The translations under genes were made by a program, and so were the position numbers. 64,000 nucleotides of DNA from Falsihalocynthiibacter arcticus (GTDB taxonomy: Bacteria > Pseudomonadota > Alphaproteobacteria > Rhodobacterales > Rhodobacteraceae). Below, piece by piece: positions 1-10,850 of the stretch. Within the stretch, counting starts at the first letter, position 1; the number at the start of each line of letters is the position of its first letter. The notes below the pieces were generated by a model. The model saw only the letters and a list, made by a program, of their open reading frames with translations. It was not told where the DNA came from and did no database searches. The stretch lies in assembly GCF_000812665.2 (NCBI RefSeq), contig NZ_CP014327.1, forward strand, positions 3,563,501 to 3,627,500, written 5' to 3'.

Positions 1-203
1 CCGCAAAGCAGCCCAACACAATATGCGGACCCCCCGTATTCTTATCCTTTCCCCTACCCGCTTATGGGCAGATAAAATGGGCCAATGGCAGACCAGTCTC
101 TGTCTTGCGGTTTGCAACACCATCCGAGTTCCATAGGGCGGATGTGGCCAAGAACACACGGTATGAAGGGCAGCCTGGATGCGCCCAGTCTCAAACCTTC
201 CCT

Positions 204-1010
204 TCAATTCACCTGGTGCGTATTCTTTTGCAGGACGATACCAATCCGGCATAAATATGCTTTCCAAGTGCTCTCACTCACACCGATCAAAGCCGCGGGC
301 AGCTCGACAATCTTATCTATAACAGCGCCAATTTCTTCGAGCGAGGGATCGACTGAGACCGTAATTTCGGCAGCAAGGATCGCCCGCCAAACACCTGAGA
401 TTGCTGACCGATACGCGCCGCCCGAGCTTTGGTGAACTTGCGCCAACTTGGGAGGCAGAACCGCTTCCACATCCCCAGATTTGCGATAGCGTGGACCGGC
501 CCCGATCCGCTTTGGCGGCAGAATGCCGCTTTCAACAACGGACGGTATCTCAAAAAGTTGGTCAAACACCCTGGCACCTCGTCGAAGGGATAGGCGAGAA
601 TTCCCTCCTTTTGCTTCCGCTTCAAGCGACCACACCCACGCCGCAGTAATGTCGGCAGGCCGAAGCCCCGCGGCAATCGCCGGAGTCTTGAGACCTCCCC
701 AGGCGTGCTCGATTGTATCCCTTTCGCCGGCGTCCCGGATCAACATGCGCAAAAACTCCCAAGGGTTCTCTCGGTAGCCATACTGTGCCAAAATCCGCAC
801 GACTTCTTTGCGCGCCAGCTTGTAAACGCGAGCGCTTGGAATGCGGCTATTAAACTGCGGATCAAGCTTTTCGAAGGCCTCGGGGAAAAGCTCATCAAAT
901 TCAGCAATCAAAACCCGATTGAGGCCGCCAGCCGCGTGACCAAAGAGGCTCAGGCAAGCCCGAGTCTGAGGTGAGAATGTCTCTATTTCAGGGATGTCAG
1001 AAAGGTACAT
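204..1010 (-). CDS. Third gene of a recombinase operon, unknown function (268 aa)
   Basis: Last gene of a three-gene minus-strand operon behind two tyrosine recombinases. I start it at the ATG at 1008-1010 because AGGA lies six bases upstream and because longer starts would run into the preceding gene. The protein is soluble with no signal peptide or membrane segment. It has no clear R...HxxR...Y set, so I do not call it a recombinase. Its strict linkage to two recombinases suggests an accessory factor, comparable in position to TnpC of Tn554-like elements; this is inference from position only. I do not recognise the family. Confidence 0.6.
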   Translation of the reverse strand: MYLSDIPEIETFSPQTRACLSLFGHAAGGLNRVLIAEFDELFPEAFEKLDPQFNSRIPSARVYKLARKEVVRILAQYGYRENPWEFLRMLIRDAGERDTIEHAWGGLKTPAIAAGLRPADITAAWVWSLEAEAKGGNSRLSLRRGARVFDQLFEIPSVVESGILPPKRIGAGPRYRKSGDVEAVLPPKLAQVHQSSGGAYRSAISGVWRAILAAEITVSVDPSLEEIGAVIDKIVELPAALIGVSESTWKAYLCRIGIVLQKNTHQVN

Positions 1011-1044
1011 TAGGAGTCCTTGTTTGAGGATTACGAGGTTGAGT

Positions 1045-2439
1045 TCAGATGAGGTCGCTGATGTCATCGGCATTCGCATAGCGTTCGACCATGGTGTTAT
1101 GTGCTTGGGCGTAGCTTTTCCTGATCGACGCACTCGATCTATATTTGGCTTTTATTTTTTCAGAGATATGGTGGTTTGATGCGGCCGCGTATTCGAGGCC
1201 AAAGGGCCCCATATCGCTGAACTCATCGTAAAGGAGGGTGCGTGCGATATGCCCACCGGTGCCGGCAACGGCGCACCATGCACCGCTGTACCATGCATAA
1301 ACACAGGGTGTTCCACCGTAGTTCACATAAAGCGGTCGCTGGTCCGCGAAGGCTTTCTCACGGAGATTTACGAGATAACGCGGATCTTGGTCTTGGAGAA
1401 TGAGCGCATCAATAAACTGGTTCCAAGGGGGCGTCAGCGAGATTTCCAGCGGTTCATAAATCTGATGCTCCGTCTTCTGCGGCACATACTTAAAACGGTA
1501 CACACCTTGGGCCTGATCATAGAATAGCCCTGCCCCAAAGACATGATGTTCCACAACATCGCCCGGCCTGGCGGGCACCGCGCAACCGATCGCGATCGCG
1601 GCCGCACGATTGCGCAAGTTCCACCGCTTCGCAGGACTGCTTGCCAATTGCGCTTGTGCGAGAACTTCTACGGCTTCAGCCAAGAGCGACGTTGTCGTCC
1701 CGGCATCCACAATCTTGCTGAACTTCAGCGGTTCTTGCGCTGCCTCAAGGCGCGTCAGTTCCGTATAGGTGTTCCCAAGAGCCATCACGACATCATCTGA
1801 ACTGCCGTGCGCGCTGGCGAAGCGTCGCATTTCTTCCCAAGTCGAGCGCAGATAGGACCATCGTGGAACGCCGTCATTCCTCGCTGCTGAGCGTGCTCGT
1901 ATATCATTGTAGAGCGCTTGTTGCGCAGGACGCGATCCCAAATCTGGCGTCAGTCCAGCCTGCGCAGAGGACCATACGAACATTCCAAGGCGGTTTTGCA
2001 TGCGCTTGTGTGTTTCGGATGCAAATACACACTCTTGATGCAAGGTCTGTAGCGTCTCCTGCCAGGCATCGGGCAGCCCATCGACACCCACCGAAACGCT
2101 CCGACTATAGGCTCTATTTCGGCCTTTCGTCACGCCCTTAAAGTTGGCTTGGTGTTCAATTTTTAGTCGCGCTTTTTGGAGCGCATCCTGCAGCGCGGAG
2201 CCAGCGCCGAATTGATTGAGGGCGCGAGCCAGCAATTCCACCTTCCGAGAGGATACCACTGAGAGCACTGTAAACGCGTCGACATCTACATAACCCGGCT
2301 CAGTGAGGCCATGTTCCGCACAGAAGCGCATGAACAGCTCCAGCACTTGCAACTCATCATCCGTCACCACACTCAACGCGGGGTGATCAAGCAGGTGCGC
2401 CATATGCTCTGCGCGCAGCAGAATGCTACGCGGCGTCAT
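1045..2439 (-). CDS. Tyrosine recombinase, second of the operon (464 aa)
   Basis: Site-specific recombinase/integrase. The C-terminal half carries a plausible catalytic set: Arg in VPARPGDVV, Lys in VPQKTEHQ, a HIAR box, a His in ASNHHI and a Tyr in KIKAKY. The N-terminal 200 residues are helical and presumably form the arm-binding region. Its ATG overlaps the stop of the upstream recombinase (ATGA), which implies translational coupling. Such coupled recombinases move discrete genomic elements; the target here is not known. The family call is good; the precise element type is not determined. Confidence 0.75.
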   Translation of the reverse strand: MTPRSILLRAEHMAHLLDHPALSVVTDDELQVLELFMRFCAEHGLTEPGYVDVDAFTVLSVVSSRKVELLARALNQFGAGSALQDALQKARLKIEHQANFKGVTKGRNRAYSRSVSVGVDGLPDAWQETLQTLHQECVFASETHKRMQNRLGMFVWSSAQAGLTPDLGSRPAQQALYNDIRARSAARNDGVPRWSYLRSTWEEMRRFASAHGSSDDVVMALGNTYTELTRLEAAQEPLKFSKIVDAGTTTSLLAEAVEVLAQAQLASSPAKRWNLRNRAAAIAIGCAVPARPGDVVEHHVFGAGLFYDQAQGVYRFKYVPQKTEHQIYEPLEISLTPPWNQFIDALILQDQDPRYLVNLREKAFADQRPLYVNYGGTPCVYAWYSGAWCAVAGTGGHIARTLLYDEFSDMGPFGLEYAAASNHHISEKIKAKYRSSASIRKSYAQAHNTMVERYANADDISDLI

Positions 2440-3957
2440 TTCAACGCCCTCATACGTTTAATTAGTTCATCCTGACCCGCTTTGATCAACTTTGGCTTAT
2501 CCAGCCAGGCGTACTTCTGCGCACAAACAGGAACGGTGTTCCCCAGCATATCAGCTGCTAACTGCAGGTTATTCCAATCTGACGCGAGCAACAGCGTGGC
2601 GTATCCATGCCGCCACCGATGAAAGGACATCGGCAAGCCTGCGCTCGAAGCCGCACTCTGGAACCACGTGTCAAACAGCCCGTTGCCAAGCCTTTTCCCC
2701 GGAGTGGTCACCGCAGGAAACAGATAGAGATTGTCGTCAGCGTGCTCAAAGAGCGGTCGGACCTTGCGCAAATACCAAGCCAAGACCTGCGGGCCGTAGA
2801 GCTCTTTGCGAAGTGCGGTCCTCTCACCAGATTTACCTGCCTTAGTCTCGTCGGCAAAAAGGTGAAACGCGTAGTCTGGCTGCGCTTTGGTGGGCGTAAA
2901 AAAATTCCGTCGAGAGCCGCGCAAGCGCAGTTCGAGAACGTTTGACAGACGGATCGGCCTACCGGCCCATTCAATCGCAGATGTCGCAGCGCAAACGCCC
3001 AGCTTCCTGATCTGAGTCCGTTCTTTGCTTAGCAACGGACGACCCTCATCCGCCGCGTGACTGAAGATTTTTTCAGCTTGCGCCATAAGAATTCTATGCA
3101 TGTTGGTGAACCGACGTTCGCGATCGGGGGTATTCATCAAGGATGCACACCACACCTTGCTCGCCTCGGTCATGCCACGACCAAGGTCTTTACCTTGCCT
3201 CAGAAAAATACTCGATTTGAACGTCTTGTAGATTTCTGCCGTGTCGATTCCGTTACGCGAGAGGACGACGAGTATTTCGCTATAGTAATCATAGGCACTG
3301 ACTTGGCGGATCGTGCCCTGAAGATGCTCAACCGCCTGGGTCTGACGGATCGTTGCTTTAAGGTGGTCGATGGAAAATAGCCCCGCGACATCATTTACAG
3401 TCATCAGATCTTCCACGGGATTGTCATACCCCTGCGCCGGCTCCGCGGGGCATTGCGTAAGCAGCCGAATGTGATGGCGCAGCGCGGAAAGATAATGTGC
3501 CCGTGTCACATCTTTAATGGTCTCGCTGTCTTTGCCGGCGACCAGGTCCCGCTCCGATCCTGCGATATGCGCCATCTCGACCAAAACCGCATCAATATGT
3601 GCTGGCAACGCATCGTATTGCCGAGACGTAGGGAAGACACAGATCGGCTCTTTGGGCAGCAAATCGGCAAACTCAGCTATGAACGAAAATTTCTTCAGAA
3701 ACTTCTGCGCCCGTCGTAGAACCCGTCGGTCTTGTGGCGTCGTGAAACCTTGCTCAAGGCGATAAAGCACATCTGGATCCGCCAGATTCCATGGCTCAAT
3801 TTCAACACGCCGCCCGATGTCTGCAAGCGCGCTGAACGGCGCAAGCGAAGCAGGATGTATAAACCCGGGGTCCTGCGTATGGAGGCGTGCTGCCGTGAAC
3901 AGTTCACTCCAGCCGTCTCGCCGTGCTTGGCGCTGTGCTTTTTCTTGCGTAACCTGT
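2436..3957 (-). pseudogene. Tyrosine recombinase, first of the operon, 5' end removed by IS21
   Basis: The frame is open from 2436 to about 3957 and reads like protein throughout, but has no ATG. The only usable start is a GTG at 3770 (444 aa), which would drop about 60 protein-like residues upstream. The upstream codons run directly into the end of IS21 at 3955, so the true start has been cut off. Catalytic residues are visible: Arg in PIRLSNVLEL, Lys in DETKAGKSG, box HRWRH and Tyr in QKYAWLD, with Asn in LGNTV where His is usual. Expression now would depend on GTG or on the IS. Truncation is seen; loss of function is inferred. Confidence 0.7.
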
Positions 3958-4116
3958 CAATCGCAGAGTAAAAAGGGACCAGATCGCGGCGTAAAATTGG
4001 TCCACTGAGTTCTCGGATGTTCTGCGCTTTGGTGCGCGTGCCCCCAAATAGCTAACGCGTGCCAAAGCGCATGTTGGCCCATGGGCCAACATTGTTCTGA
4101 TCTTGATGTGTTTTGA

Positions 4117-4869
4117 CTACTGGCGGTTCTTACGACTGTGTTTGAGCCTATAGCTTTCGCCGTTCATCTCAAGGATGTGGACGTGATGTGTCAAACGATC
4201 CAGCAAGGCTCCCGTGAGCCGCTCTGAGCCAAAGACTTCGGTCCATTCATCAAAGGGCAGGTTTGAGGTTATGATGATGGAACCACGTTCGTAGCACTGC
4301 GAGATCACCTCAAAGAGCAATTCTGCGCCGGATTTACTCAGAGGAACGAAGCCTAATTCATCAATGATCAACAGATTCTGGCTCGTCAGTTGCTTTTGCA
4401 TGCGCTGCAATCGGAGCTCATCTTGGGCTTCTATCAGATCATGAACCAAGGCTGCCGCCGTCGTGAACCGTACTTTCAACCCTCTTTGGCACGCGGCTAA
4501 TCCAAGTCCTAAAGCTATGTGGGTCTTGCCCGTTCCCGATGGGCCGAGGGCAATAATGTTTTCTCTGCGATCCACGTAGTCACATCGAGCCAAGTCCATC
4601 GTCAGTGGCTTGTTCAAGCTGGGCATGATCTTGAAGTCAAAACTATCCAGGCTTTTGGTGCTGGGGAACTTCGCCGCTTTGATCCGCCTTTCGATCATCC
4701 GCCGTTCGCGGTCAATTAACTCCATCTCGCACAGACGCGCCAGATATTGGATGTGGTCCTTATTCTCAGCAGCACAGATTTGGGCTTGTTTTGCGTACTC
4801 TCCTTGGAACGTTGGCAAGCGCAACTTCTTGAGGTGGTGGTGCAGAAGGATTTGGGGAGCATCTGTCAT
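4117..4869 (-). CDS. istB: IS21 helper ATPase IstB (250 aa)
   Basis: AAA+ ATPase that assists the IS21 transposase in target selection. Walker A is GPSGTGKTHIA and Walker B is LLIIDELGF. The length is normal for IstB. Its start overlaps the istA stop by four bases (ATGA), the usual IS21 coupling. The protein is identical to the copy at 38121-38873. It appears intact. Confidence 0.95.
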   Translation of the reverse strand: MTDAPQILLHHHLKKLRLPTFQGEYAKQAQICAAENKDHIQYLARLCEMELIDRERRMIERRIKAAKFPSTKSLDSFDFKIMPSLNKPLTMDLARCDYVDRRENIIALGPSGTGKTHIALGLGLAACQRGLKVRFTTAAALVHDLIEAQDELRLQRMQKQLTSQNLLIIDELGFVPLSKSGAELLFEVISQCYERGSIIITSNLPFDEWTEVFGSERLTGALLDRLTHHVHILEMNGESYRLKHSRKNRQ

Positions 4870-6362
4870 GCCGTGGCTCCCAGCAGGCTCATGTAACTGG
4901 ATGGGCGTGTCGTGCCGACATTGGCCTTAGGCAAATACGGGTAGAAGTCCAAATCCAATCGCGGTGGCCGCTTCTCAATACGGCATAGCACAAGGTGTTT
5001 TACGGCATCATAGCCAATAGCGCCCAGATCAATGGCATGCTGGATTGCGCCTTGCACAACGTCCATCTCGAATGTTTCCAAAAGGCGCAGAACTTGAACG
5101 TATTCTCGCTTGCCCGGTTTGCCCATTCTGGCTTCGAGCAGTCGGTGCAGGGTGGCGAAGGCATCCGGTAGATTCCAGCCCTGCAAAGGGGCTGCCTGAT
5201 CCAAAGCCCCCACCTTCTGCTCAATCAAGGGCAGGAAGTGGAGCGGGTCAAAGATCATATCCGCGGATAGGTAGGATCGTTTGTGCCGTGCAACGATCTC
5301 GTTACCGCAGCCGATGATAACCTCATGTACAAACCCACGCACATGAACATCGTGGTGTGCATAAGCCACCGGCACCGAGTAGTCATTGCTGCGATAGCGC
5401 ACCATCGAGATCGAAGTGGCCCGTGTGTTGACATGGTCGCAGGCTTCATATTCCGCCACGGGCAACCCCATCAGCGCATCAAAATCGGATACCAAACGTT
5501 GACCTATGGTTTGGGTGTGGCCGCGCAAAGTATCGTCCTGACGTGCTAAACACTTCGCTTCCAGATGGGCGTTCAAATCATCAAAGCTGTCACAACGCGG
5601 CGCAGGGACCATGAAGTTGCGACGCGTATATCCAACCATGCCCTCAACGTTGCCTTTATCGTTTCCTCGCGCTGGTCGCCCGAACTTGTCATCGAACAGG
5701 TAATGGGATTGCAGCTCAGTGAACCGACGTGTGCGAATACGCGTTCTGTCCCCGAGTATCCGCGCAACGGCGATCTTGGTGTTGTCGTAGAGAATGGACT
5801 GCGGAATACCATCAAAGAACGCAAAGGCGGACACATGGCCGTCGCAGAATGCTTCCGTCGTCTCGGCAGGGTATCCCTTAACGAACACCGCATCAGAATG
5901 CGGTAAGCTCATTACAAAAAAATGGATCTTGCATTCCACGCCACCAATCACGCCAAGTGTCTCACCAAAATCAACCTGCGCGTGGCCTGGCCGATGCGAC
6001 AACGGTACAAACACCTCTTTAGTGCGTCGCTTTTGTTCGCGAACGTAATAGGTCACTGTCGTCAAGCTTCCCGCGTACCCGTGTTCATCCCTCAAACGCT
6101 CAAAAATACGCTTGGCGGTGTGGCGCTGCTTTTTGATCAGGGCCTTATCTGTACGCAGTATATTATCGATGACACCAACATAATCATCAAGCGTTGGGCG
6201 ACGCGGGGCTTCTGAACGCCGATAACCAGGAGGGAGCTCATGCCGCAACATCTTGGCTATCGTTTTGCGATCCTTGTTGAAATAACGCGCCGCTTCTCGA
6301 GTAGACATCCCGTCCTTCAAACAAGCACGGCGCACACGATTATAAATATCCACAGAATACAT
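4866..6362 (-). CDS. istA: IS21 transposase IstA (498 aa)
   Basis: Transposase that cuts and joins the IS21 ends. It has an N-terminal helix-turn-helix (STREAARYFNKDRKT), then an integrase core with candidate acidic residues in HAQVDFGET, SILYDNTKIA and NDKGNVEGMV. The reading frame is complete and precedes istB in the same operon. The protein is identical to the copy at 38870-40366. It is likely functional. Confidence 0.95.
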   Translation of the reverse strand: MYSVDIYNRVRRACLKDGMSTREAARYFNKDRKTIAKMLRHELPPGYRRSEAPRRPTLDDYVGVIDNILRTDKALIKKQRHTAKRIFERLRDEHGYAGSLTTVTYYVREQKRRTKEVFVPLSHRPGHAQVDFGETLGVIGGVECKIHFFVMSLPHSDAVFVKGYPAETTEAFCDGHVSAFAFFDGIPQSILYDNTKIAVARILGDRTRIRTRRFTELQSHYLFDDKFGRPARGNDKGNVEGMVGYTRRNFMVPAPRCDSFDDLNAHLEAKCLARQDDTLRGHTQTIGQRLVSDFDALMGLPVAEYEACDHVNTRATSISMVRYRSNDYSVPVAYAHHDVHVRGFVHEVIIGCGNEIVARHKRSYLSADMIFDPLHFLPLIEQKVGALDQAAPLQGWNLPDAFATLHRLLEARMGKPGKREYVQVLRLLETFEMDVVQGAIQHAIDLGAIGYDAVKHLVLCRIEKRPPRLDLDFYPYLPKANVGTTRPSSYMSLLGATA

Positions 6363-6692
6363 CTCCCGCCCTCCGAATAAACGAAGGACACAAACTGGCG
6401 GATTTTTACTCCGCTACAACTGCGATACGCAGCCGCTTCTGTGGCCCATTATTGCTCCGCGTTTTACACAACAGGCTAAAATCCGACAGGCGGTGGTGCT
6501 GGAGCGGCTACCGTACGTCACCCATTGCTCCCGATAAGAGAAAAATTGAAATCGCGGAATATTGACGCCAGTTTGAAGGCAATGAGAGAAAATCAGAACC
6601 AATTATTTTCGAAGCACAAATAAAACCCTGATTCATCTAAAGCAGGCTGCAAACTGGTCGAAAATATTGCCACCTTAAATTTGCGCTGACCA

Positions 6693-9600
6693 CTATCCGT
6701 CCCAAACGATGGAAATCGGGGTGCCCGTTTTTGTGTCACGCAAGTAGACCTTAACGCTTGATTTCATCATCGAAACTGCTTGTCGAGTGGGGGCGAACTC
6801 AAATGAGTACGGAGCGCTCTCACGCTCGGCGGCCCAAGCCCCAAACCCTTGATCAAGACGAACCTTCAACATTGACCCGTTCGACAATTCTACTATGAGC
6901 CTTCGTTCGTGAGGACAGTCCCTCGGCTCTGAAATATTCAATTTAATACTGGAGTCGATTTCTCTTATTACCTGCTCTCTGGAACGATTGTCAGGCCAAT
7001 TGTCCCAAATAGATCGCCCGTAATCCCTATTTTCTAATCGGGTTGTAGAAATAGAAACCGTTGTAGTTGCTGTCATATTTGGTGCGCTTTTCACAACTGA
7101 AATAGCCAAAGCCAAGGACAGAGGCGATTTCACATATCGGTCCGCATATTCGAGCTTTAGAACAGTTACGCCATCAGCAAAGGTCTGAGGGCGCAATGAT
7201 CTGATTTTTTTCCAGAACTTCAGGCCAAAATCTTCAATTCTTCCATCGAGTTCCGAGTGGAATTCATGAACAATTGCGTTTGCTTCTCCAAAATCCATCA
7301 GCTTATTTATTGATATCGGAAACAGCTCTGTACCAGAATCCAATTTTCCAAACAGAATTGGCCCGCTGGATGCCCTTCCCCAATCCACCCCCACCAACGC
7401 AGATTTCGGATCGCTTGCCACTAAGGCTGATACAGTATTTCCCGTTTTTTCTTCGATTATTTGAGGTAACTCAGAGAACTTTGGAGCAAAAGGAACTCGT
7501 ACAAGCTTGGCATCTAATCGCGCCAAAACTCGCAACAAATCTCTCTTATGGGACTGTCTCATTGCGCTTAGAAGGTCGTTCGGCACTGCGATGGATATTT
7601 TACAAGTAGGTGGAAGGAGCTTTAACGCTGCTACTGCACGCCACTCAGAGAGGTCGAGCGTTTCACAGTTTCCATGGAGAAACACCGTAATTGCTTCGGG
7701 AGGAGTTCCCCTAACTTTAGCAAGTATCCATTGCACCGCTCCACGATGTAAAGCAGTTGTATTATCGCCAAATACACGTAAATTGGATGGTAATCCCAAC
7801 TTGTTGAGAACCTCTTTTTTCAAGATGGACAGTGCACCAGCACGATCCATAGGGGTGCCGTCATGCTGCAGATCTGGCCTCAGAATGCAATCGGGACACC
7901 CGTTTGTGCACTTGTTACAATCCAGAATGTTTTCTGCATCTTGTAGCAACTGCTCAATCATTCCTGGTGATCCGGCAAGTGTTGAAAACCCAGCACCACC
8001 TGGCGCCTTATCGAAAAGCAGAATTGAAGCGCCCGAAACACCACTCTCGAAAGTCGCGTGCTGGATTGCCACGCCAATTTCATCATGAGCTTGGATACCC
8101 AATTTCATTGAAAGCGCTTCTCGAATTGCAGACCCCAGCGCCCACGCCACCGAATTTTCGACTTTCTCCAATGGAAAAAGCTGAAGTTCAAAAATATCAG
8201 AATGCGTCTCATACCCCAAATGCACATTTCTTTGGATAGCACGGCTTGTGGGATCCAATCCAATACACTTTCCATCATCTCTGCGCGCTCGGTCGGTCCG
8301 AACAAGAGGGCTGTGGTTTTTCATTCCTGTGGGCAACGCGTAGCTTTCGCCATCAATGATCCCACCAGGATCCTTTTCGGCATCCGCCCGCCCACAGGCG
8401 AGACAAATAGCAAATCCTTCTGCCCACGGCCCTGAAGATCGCTGCAGTATTCGTCCCATTCTTGAAGAACGAATGCGCCCCAAATCTGGATCTGACAAGC
8501 TTTGCCACTCAGCATCGCTGACTGACAATCTTGGCCGTTCTGGCGCGACCCAGTTCAATTGTTCATACGCAGTATGTGGCACGCTATCTTTTGACAAAAA
8601 CCCAGACGGTTTAAGTATTCGGCGGCGACGAGTAACTTCCAATGGGGCATCGCATTTTGGGCAAGTTTCTCGCCAAGCGGTATCCAATCCGTGTTCGCCA
8701 CAAGATCCGCAAATCCACATATCTCTCAGGTCTTCGCCAGGACTTGTATGAGATGCCCATGAAGGGAGAATTCCATCCGACCGATATACAAGGCCATCGA
8801 CCACGACTTCTGAGCCTGGTGCATAATCCCGCAGGGCCACATCCAGGGAGCGGCTGGGGCCACTTGCAAAGCGCGTCCCCTCCTCACGAACGCTTTCTGA
8901 TGGTGCCTCTCCAATATAGGAAAATCCAACCACATCGATTGGAAACCCGTAACTTGGTGTAAAGCCTCTTCGTGCAAGCTCAGCCAATAGAAATTCTTTA
9001 CGCATCCTGCTTGATTGAGATTTAAAAAATCGGGATTCCGCTGTCGAATTGACCAATTCAGCAACACTCTGTGATTTCACTAAAGTTAAATACTCGTTTG
9101 ACCACGAACTTCTTAAGGTACTGAAGGCATCACATGTTGCTTCTGCCAAGCCGTCAATTTCACCTGACAACGGAGTTCCAGTCAACAAGCTTTTTAGCCC
9201 ATCAGAAACACGCCCTGATCTCCCCCAGTCACCTCTGAGAGCGTCAATTAGCCGATCAGCCACACAATTTTCTGCGAAAGGGTTTTTTAAATCCACTTCA
9301 GCTTTGGCTCCGAAAAAGTCACCGGCGCCTGTACCAAGTTTAAGTCCACCATTGTCAGCAAGGAACCGGCCCAGGAAAAATGCGTTTACATGCCTTTGTA
9401 AGATTACTCGGCTATCCAGATTAACCATGGGCGCCGCAATACTTGCCTCTAAAAGTACTGCGGGATCGTTCCAAACTCTGCGGTCAAGAGGAAGATCCCG
9501 ACAAAACGTAAATGCAATAGCCCAAGGTTCACCTCTACGCCCGGCGCGCCCAATGCGCTGTCTATAGTTGGCCGGCGAAGGTGGCACATTGGTGTTAATA

Positions 9601-10850
9601 ACTGCTTCGATTTCCGCTAAATCAACCCCCATTTCCATCGTCGTAGAACAGTTGAGAAGGTTCAACTGACCATCGCGAAACTGATCTTCATAAGTTTTAA
9701 GGCTTGGTCTATCTATTTGAGCTGAATGCTCTTGGGCTCGCAAAACTGGAGTAAATTCCGCGACTGAATCATGCAAATTTCCCCACTGCCCCATTGCACG
9801 TAGTTTGCCGACAAGGGGATCGGTGTCACACCAAATTCTTACTTTTTTTCTATCGCCTAAGCTCAAGCCACCAGGTTTTGAAACAATCAGTTTGGGGACT
9901 TCAACCCACTGGTCTATTTCGTGACCATCCAAAGATGTTGGCGAAATATTCCCAGGATGGGAAGACAACATTCGGCGTGTTGACGGGCAAATCCCAGCTC
10001 TTTGGACCGACCTAAATTCTGCAAAGCCCATATCAACTACCCATCGGGTATCATTTGAGTTTTCAATCACTTTAGAAGCGCTTAAATTTTGCCACATCGT
10101 TAGAAGCAAACCGTCAATTTTACTTTTGCCACTGTCCGTTTTCGGATCAGCCTCAAGCAGGCGTCCAATCAATCGGACCATAGTGGAGCGTTCCGAGCGT
10201 TTTGCTGAAGGCCAGTGCACCGGATTCTTTCCTGTGACATCGCTATTGCGCGTTTCCGGCCCGTAAAGAGTTCGAGATTTTTCCCGTGGGCTAATCCAAT
10301 GCGGAAAATTGACCGGGTACCTATCGGCTTTAACCGCAAAATTTGAGCGGAAAGCTGCGTCAATTGCTACCTCGTGTAAAGCAATCCAATCTTCCACCGA
10401 AAGCTTAGACTTTACAAAATCATCGGGTAGTTTTCCAGTTTTCAGTCTCTGTTCAAGTTTGGGCCACGCCAGCTTTGCCAAGCCCATAGTTTCGGCATTG
10501 TTTTGTTTTTTGGGACGCCGAAAAAACTCACGCAGTAGAAGCATTTGTGCCATTTTAACAGGGTCTTCCGCAAGAACATGGCCGCCCTCGCCTCTGTTTT
10601 TCCAGGCAGGCTGGATATGCGGGATTTGTGGATTTTTTGCCAATATGGCAACCATTTCATCCCAAGTTACGCGACCTATACCTCCGCTAAGCTCGCTCAA
10701 TTTCGCACGCTCCCTTGCAAGAGTGTCCGCTGGTAAAGCATCTCCTAAAGCCACCAGCTTAGCCATTGTAGCCTCCTGAGCCGCTATCTCATCGGGATCT
10801 CCTGCTTGGCCCGCGCTTTGGACAGCGTGCCACACGGTAGCTCTCGTCAA
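6693..10850 (-). CDS. druE: DruE-like Druantia helicase, C-terminal part (frameshifted)
   Basis: C-terminal two-thirds of one large helicase whose N-terminal part is at 10847-12778. It holds the second RecA-like lobe (TTMEMGVDLAEIEAV near residue 401, RIGRAGRRGEPW near 430) and a DUF1998-type region with a cysteine cluster (CNKCTNGCPDCI near 976). The ORF itself has only a TTG start at 10850. The frame is open upstream of that and encodes the conserved FTDSRQGTARLAAKL motif, which continues straight into this ORF. The two ORFs are therefore one gene of about 2060 codons interrupted by one base, most simply in the run CCCCCCTTTT (plus strand, near 10951-10960). Whether protein is made by slippage is unknown. 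Confidence 0.75.
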   Translation of the reverse strand: MTRATVWHAVQSAGQAGDPDEIAAQEATMAKLVALGDALPADTLARERAKLSELSGGIGRVTWDEMVAILAKNPQIPHIQPAWKNRGEGGHVLAEDPVKMAQMLLLREFFRRPKKQNNAETMGLAKLAWPKLEQRLKTGKLPDDFVKSKLSVEDWIALHEVAIDAAFRSNFAVKADRYPVNFPHWISPREKSRTLYGPETRNSDVTGKNPVHWPSAKRSERSTMVRLIGRLLEADPKTDSGKSKIDGLLLTMWQNLSASKVIENSNDTRWVVDMGFAEFRSVQRAGICPSTRRMLSSHPGNISPTSLDGHEIDQWVEVPKLIVSKPGGLSLGDRKKVRIWCDTDPLVGKLRAMGQWGNLHDSVAEFTPVLRAQEHSAQIDRPSLKTYEDQFRDGQLNLLNCSTTMEMGVDLAEIEAVINTNVPPSPANYRQRIGRAGRRGEPWAIAFTFCRDLPLDRRVWNDPAVLLEASIAAPMVNLDSRVILQRHVNAFFLGRFLADNGGLKLGTGAGDFFGAKAEVDLKNPFAENCVADRLIDALRGDWGRSGRVSDGLKSLLTGTPLSGEIDGLAEATCDAFSTLRSSWSNEYLTLVKSQSVAELVNSTAESRFFKSQSSRMRKEFLLAELARRGFTPSYGFPIDVVGFSYIGEAPSESVREEGTRFASGPSRSLDVALRDYAPGSEVVVDGLVYRSDGILPSWASHTSPGEDLRDMWICGSCGEHGLDTAWRETCPKCDAPLEVTRRRRILKPSGFLSKDSVPHTAYEQLNWVAPERPRLSVSDAEWQSLSDPDLGRIRSSRMGRILQRSSGPWAEGFAICLACGRADAEKDPGGIIDGESYALPTGMKNHSPLVRTDRARRDDGKCIGLDPTSRAIQRNVHLGYETHSDIFELQLFPLEKVENSVAWALGSAIREALSMKLGIQAHDEIGVAIQHATFESGVSGASILLFDKAPGGAGFSTLAGSPGMIEQLLQDAENILDCNKCTNGCPDCILRPDLQHDGTPMDRAGALSILKKEVLNKLGLPSNLRVFGDNTTALHRGAVQWILAKVRGTPPEAITVFLHGNCETLDLSEWRAVAALKLLPPTCKISIAVPNDLLSAMRQSHKRDLLRVLARLDAKLVRVPFAPKFSELPQIIEEKTGNTVSALVASDPKSALVGVDWGRASSGPILFGKLDSGTELFPISINKLMDFGEANAIVHEFHSELDGRIEDFGLKFWKKIRSLRPQTFADGVTVLKLEYADRYVKSPLSLALAISVVKSAPNMTATTTVSISTTRLENRDYGRSIWDNWPDNRSREQVIREIDSSIKLNISEPRDCPHERRLIVELSNGSMLKVRLDQGFGAWAAERESAPYSFEFAPTRQAVSMMKSSVKVYLRDTKTGTPISIVWDG

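Larger units (their letters stand above)
3955..6468 (-). mobile_element. IS21-family element, copy 1 (2514 bp)
   Basis: Ends are TGTCAATCGCAGAGTAAAAA on the left and, reverse-complemented, TGTAAAACGCGGAGCAATAA on the right, imperfect inverted repeats starting TGT. It encodes istA and istB on the minus strand. Length and sequence match the copy at 37959-40472; the one difference I found is base 5841 (G here, A there), silent in istA. The flanks (gtaacc left, caacag right) show no target duplication, unlike copy 2. This copy therefore sits at a rearranged or deleted junction, which also explains the truncated recombinase on its left. Confidence 0.9.
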
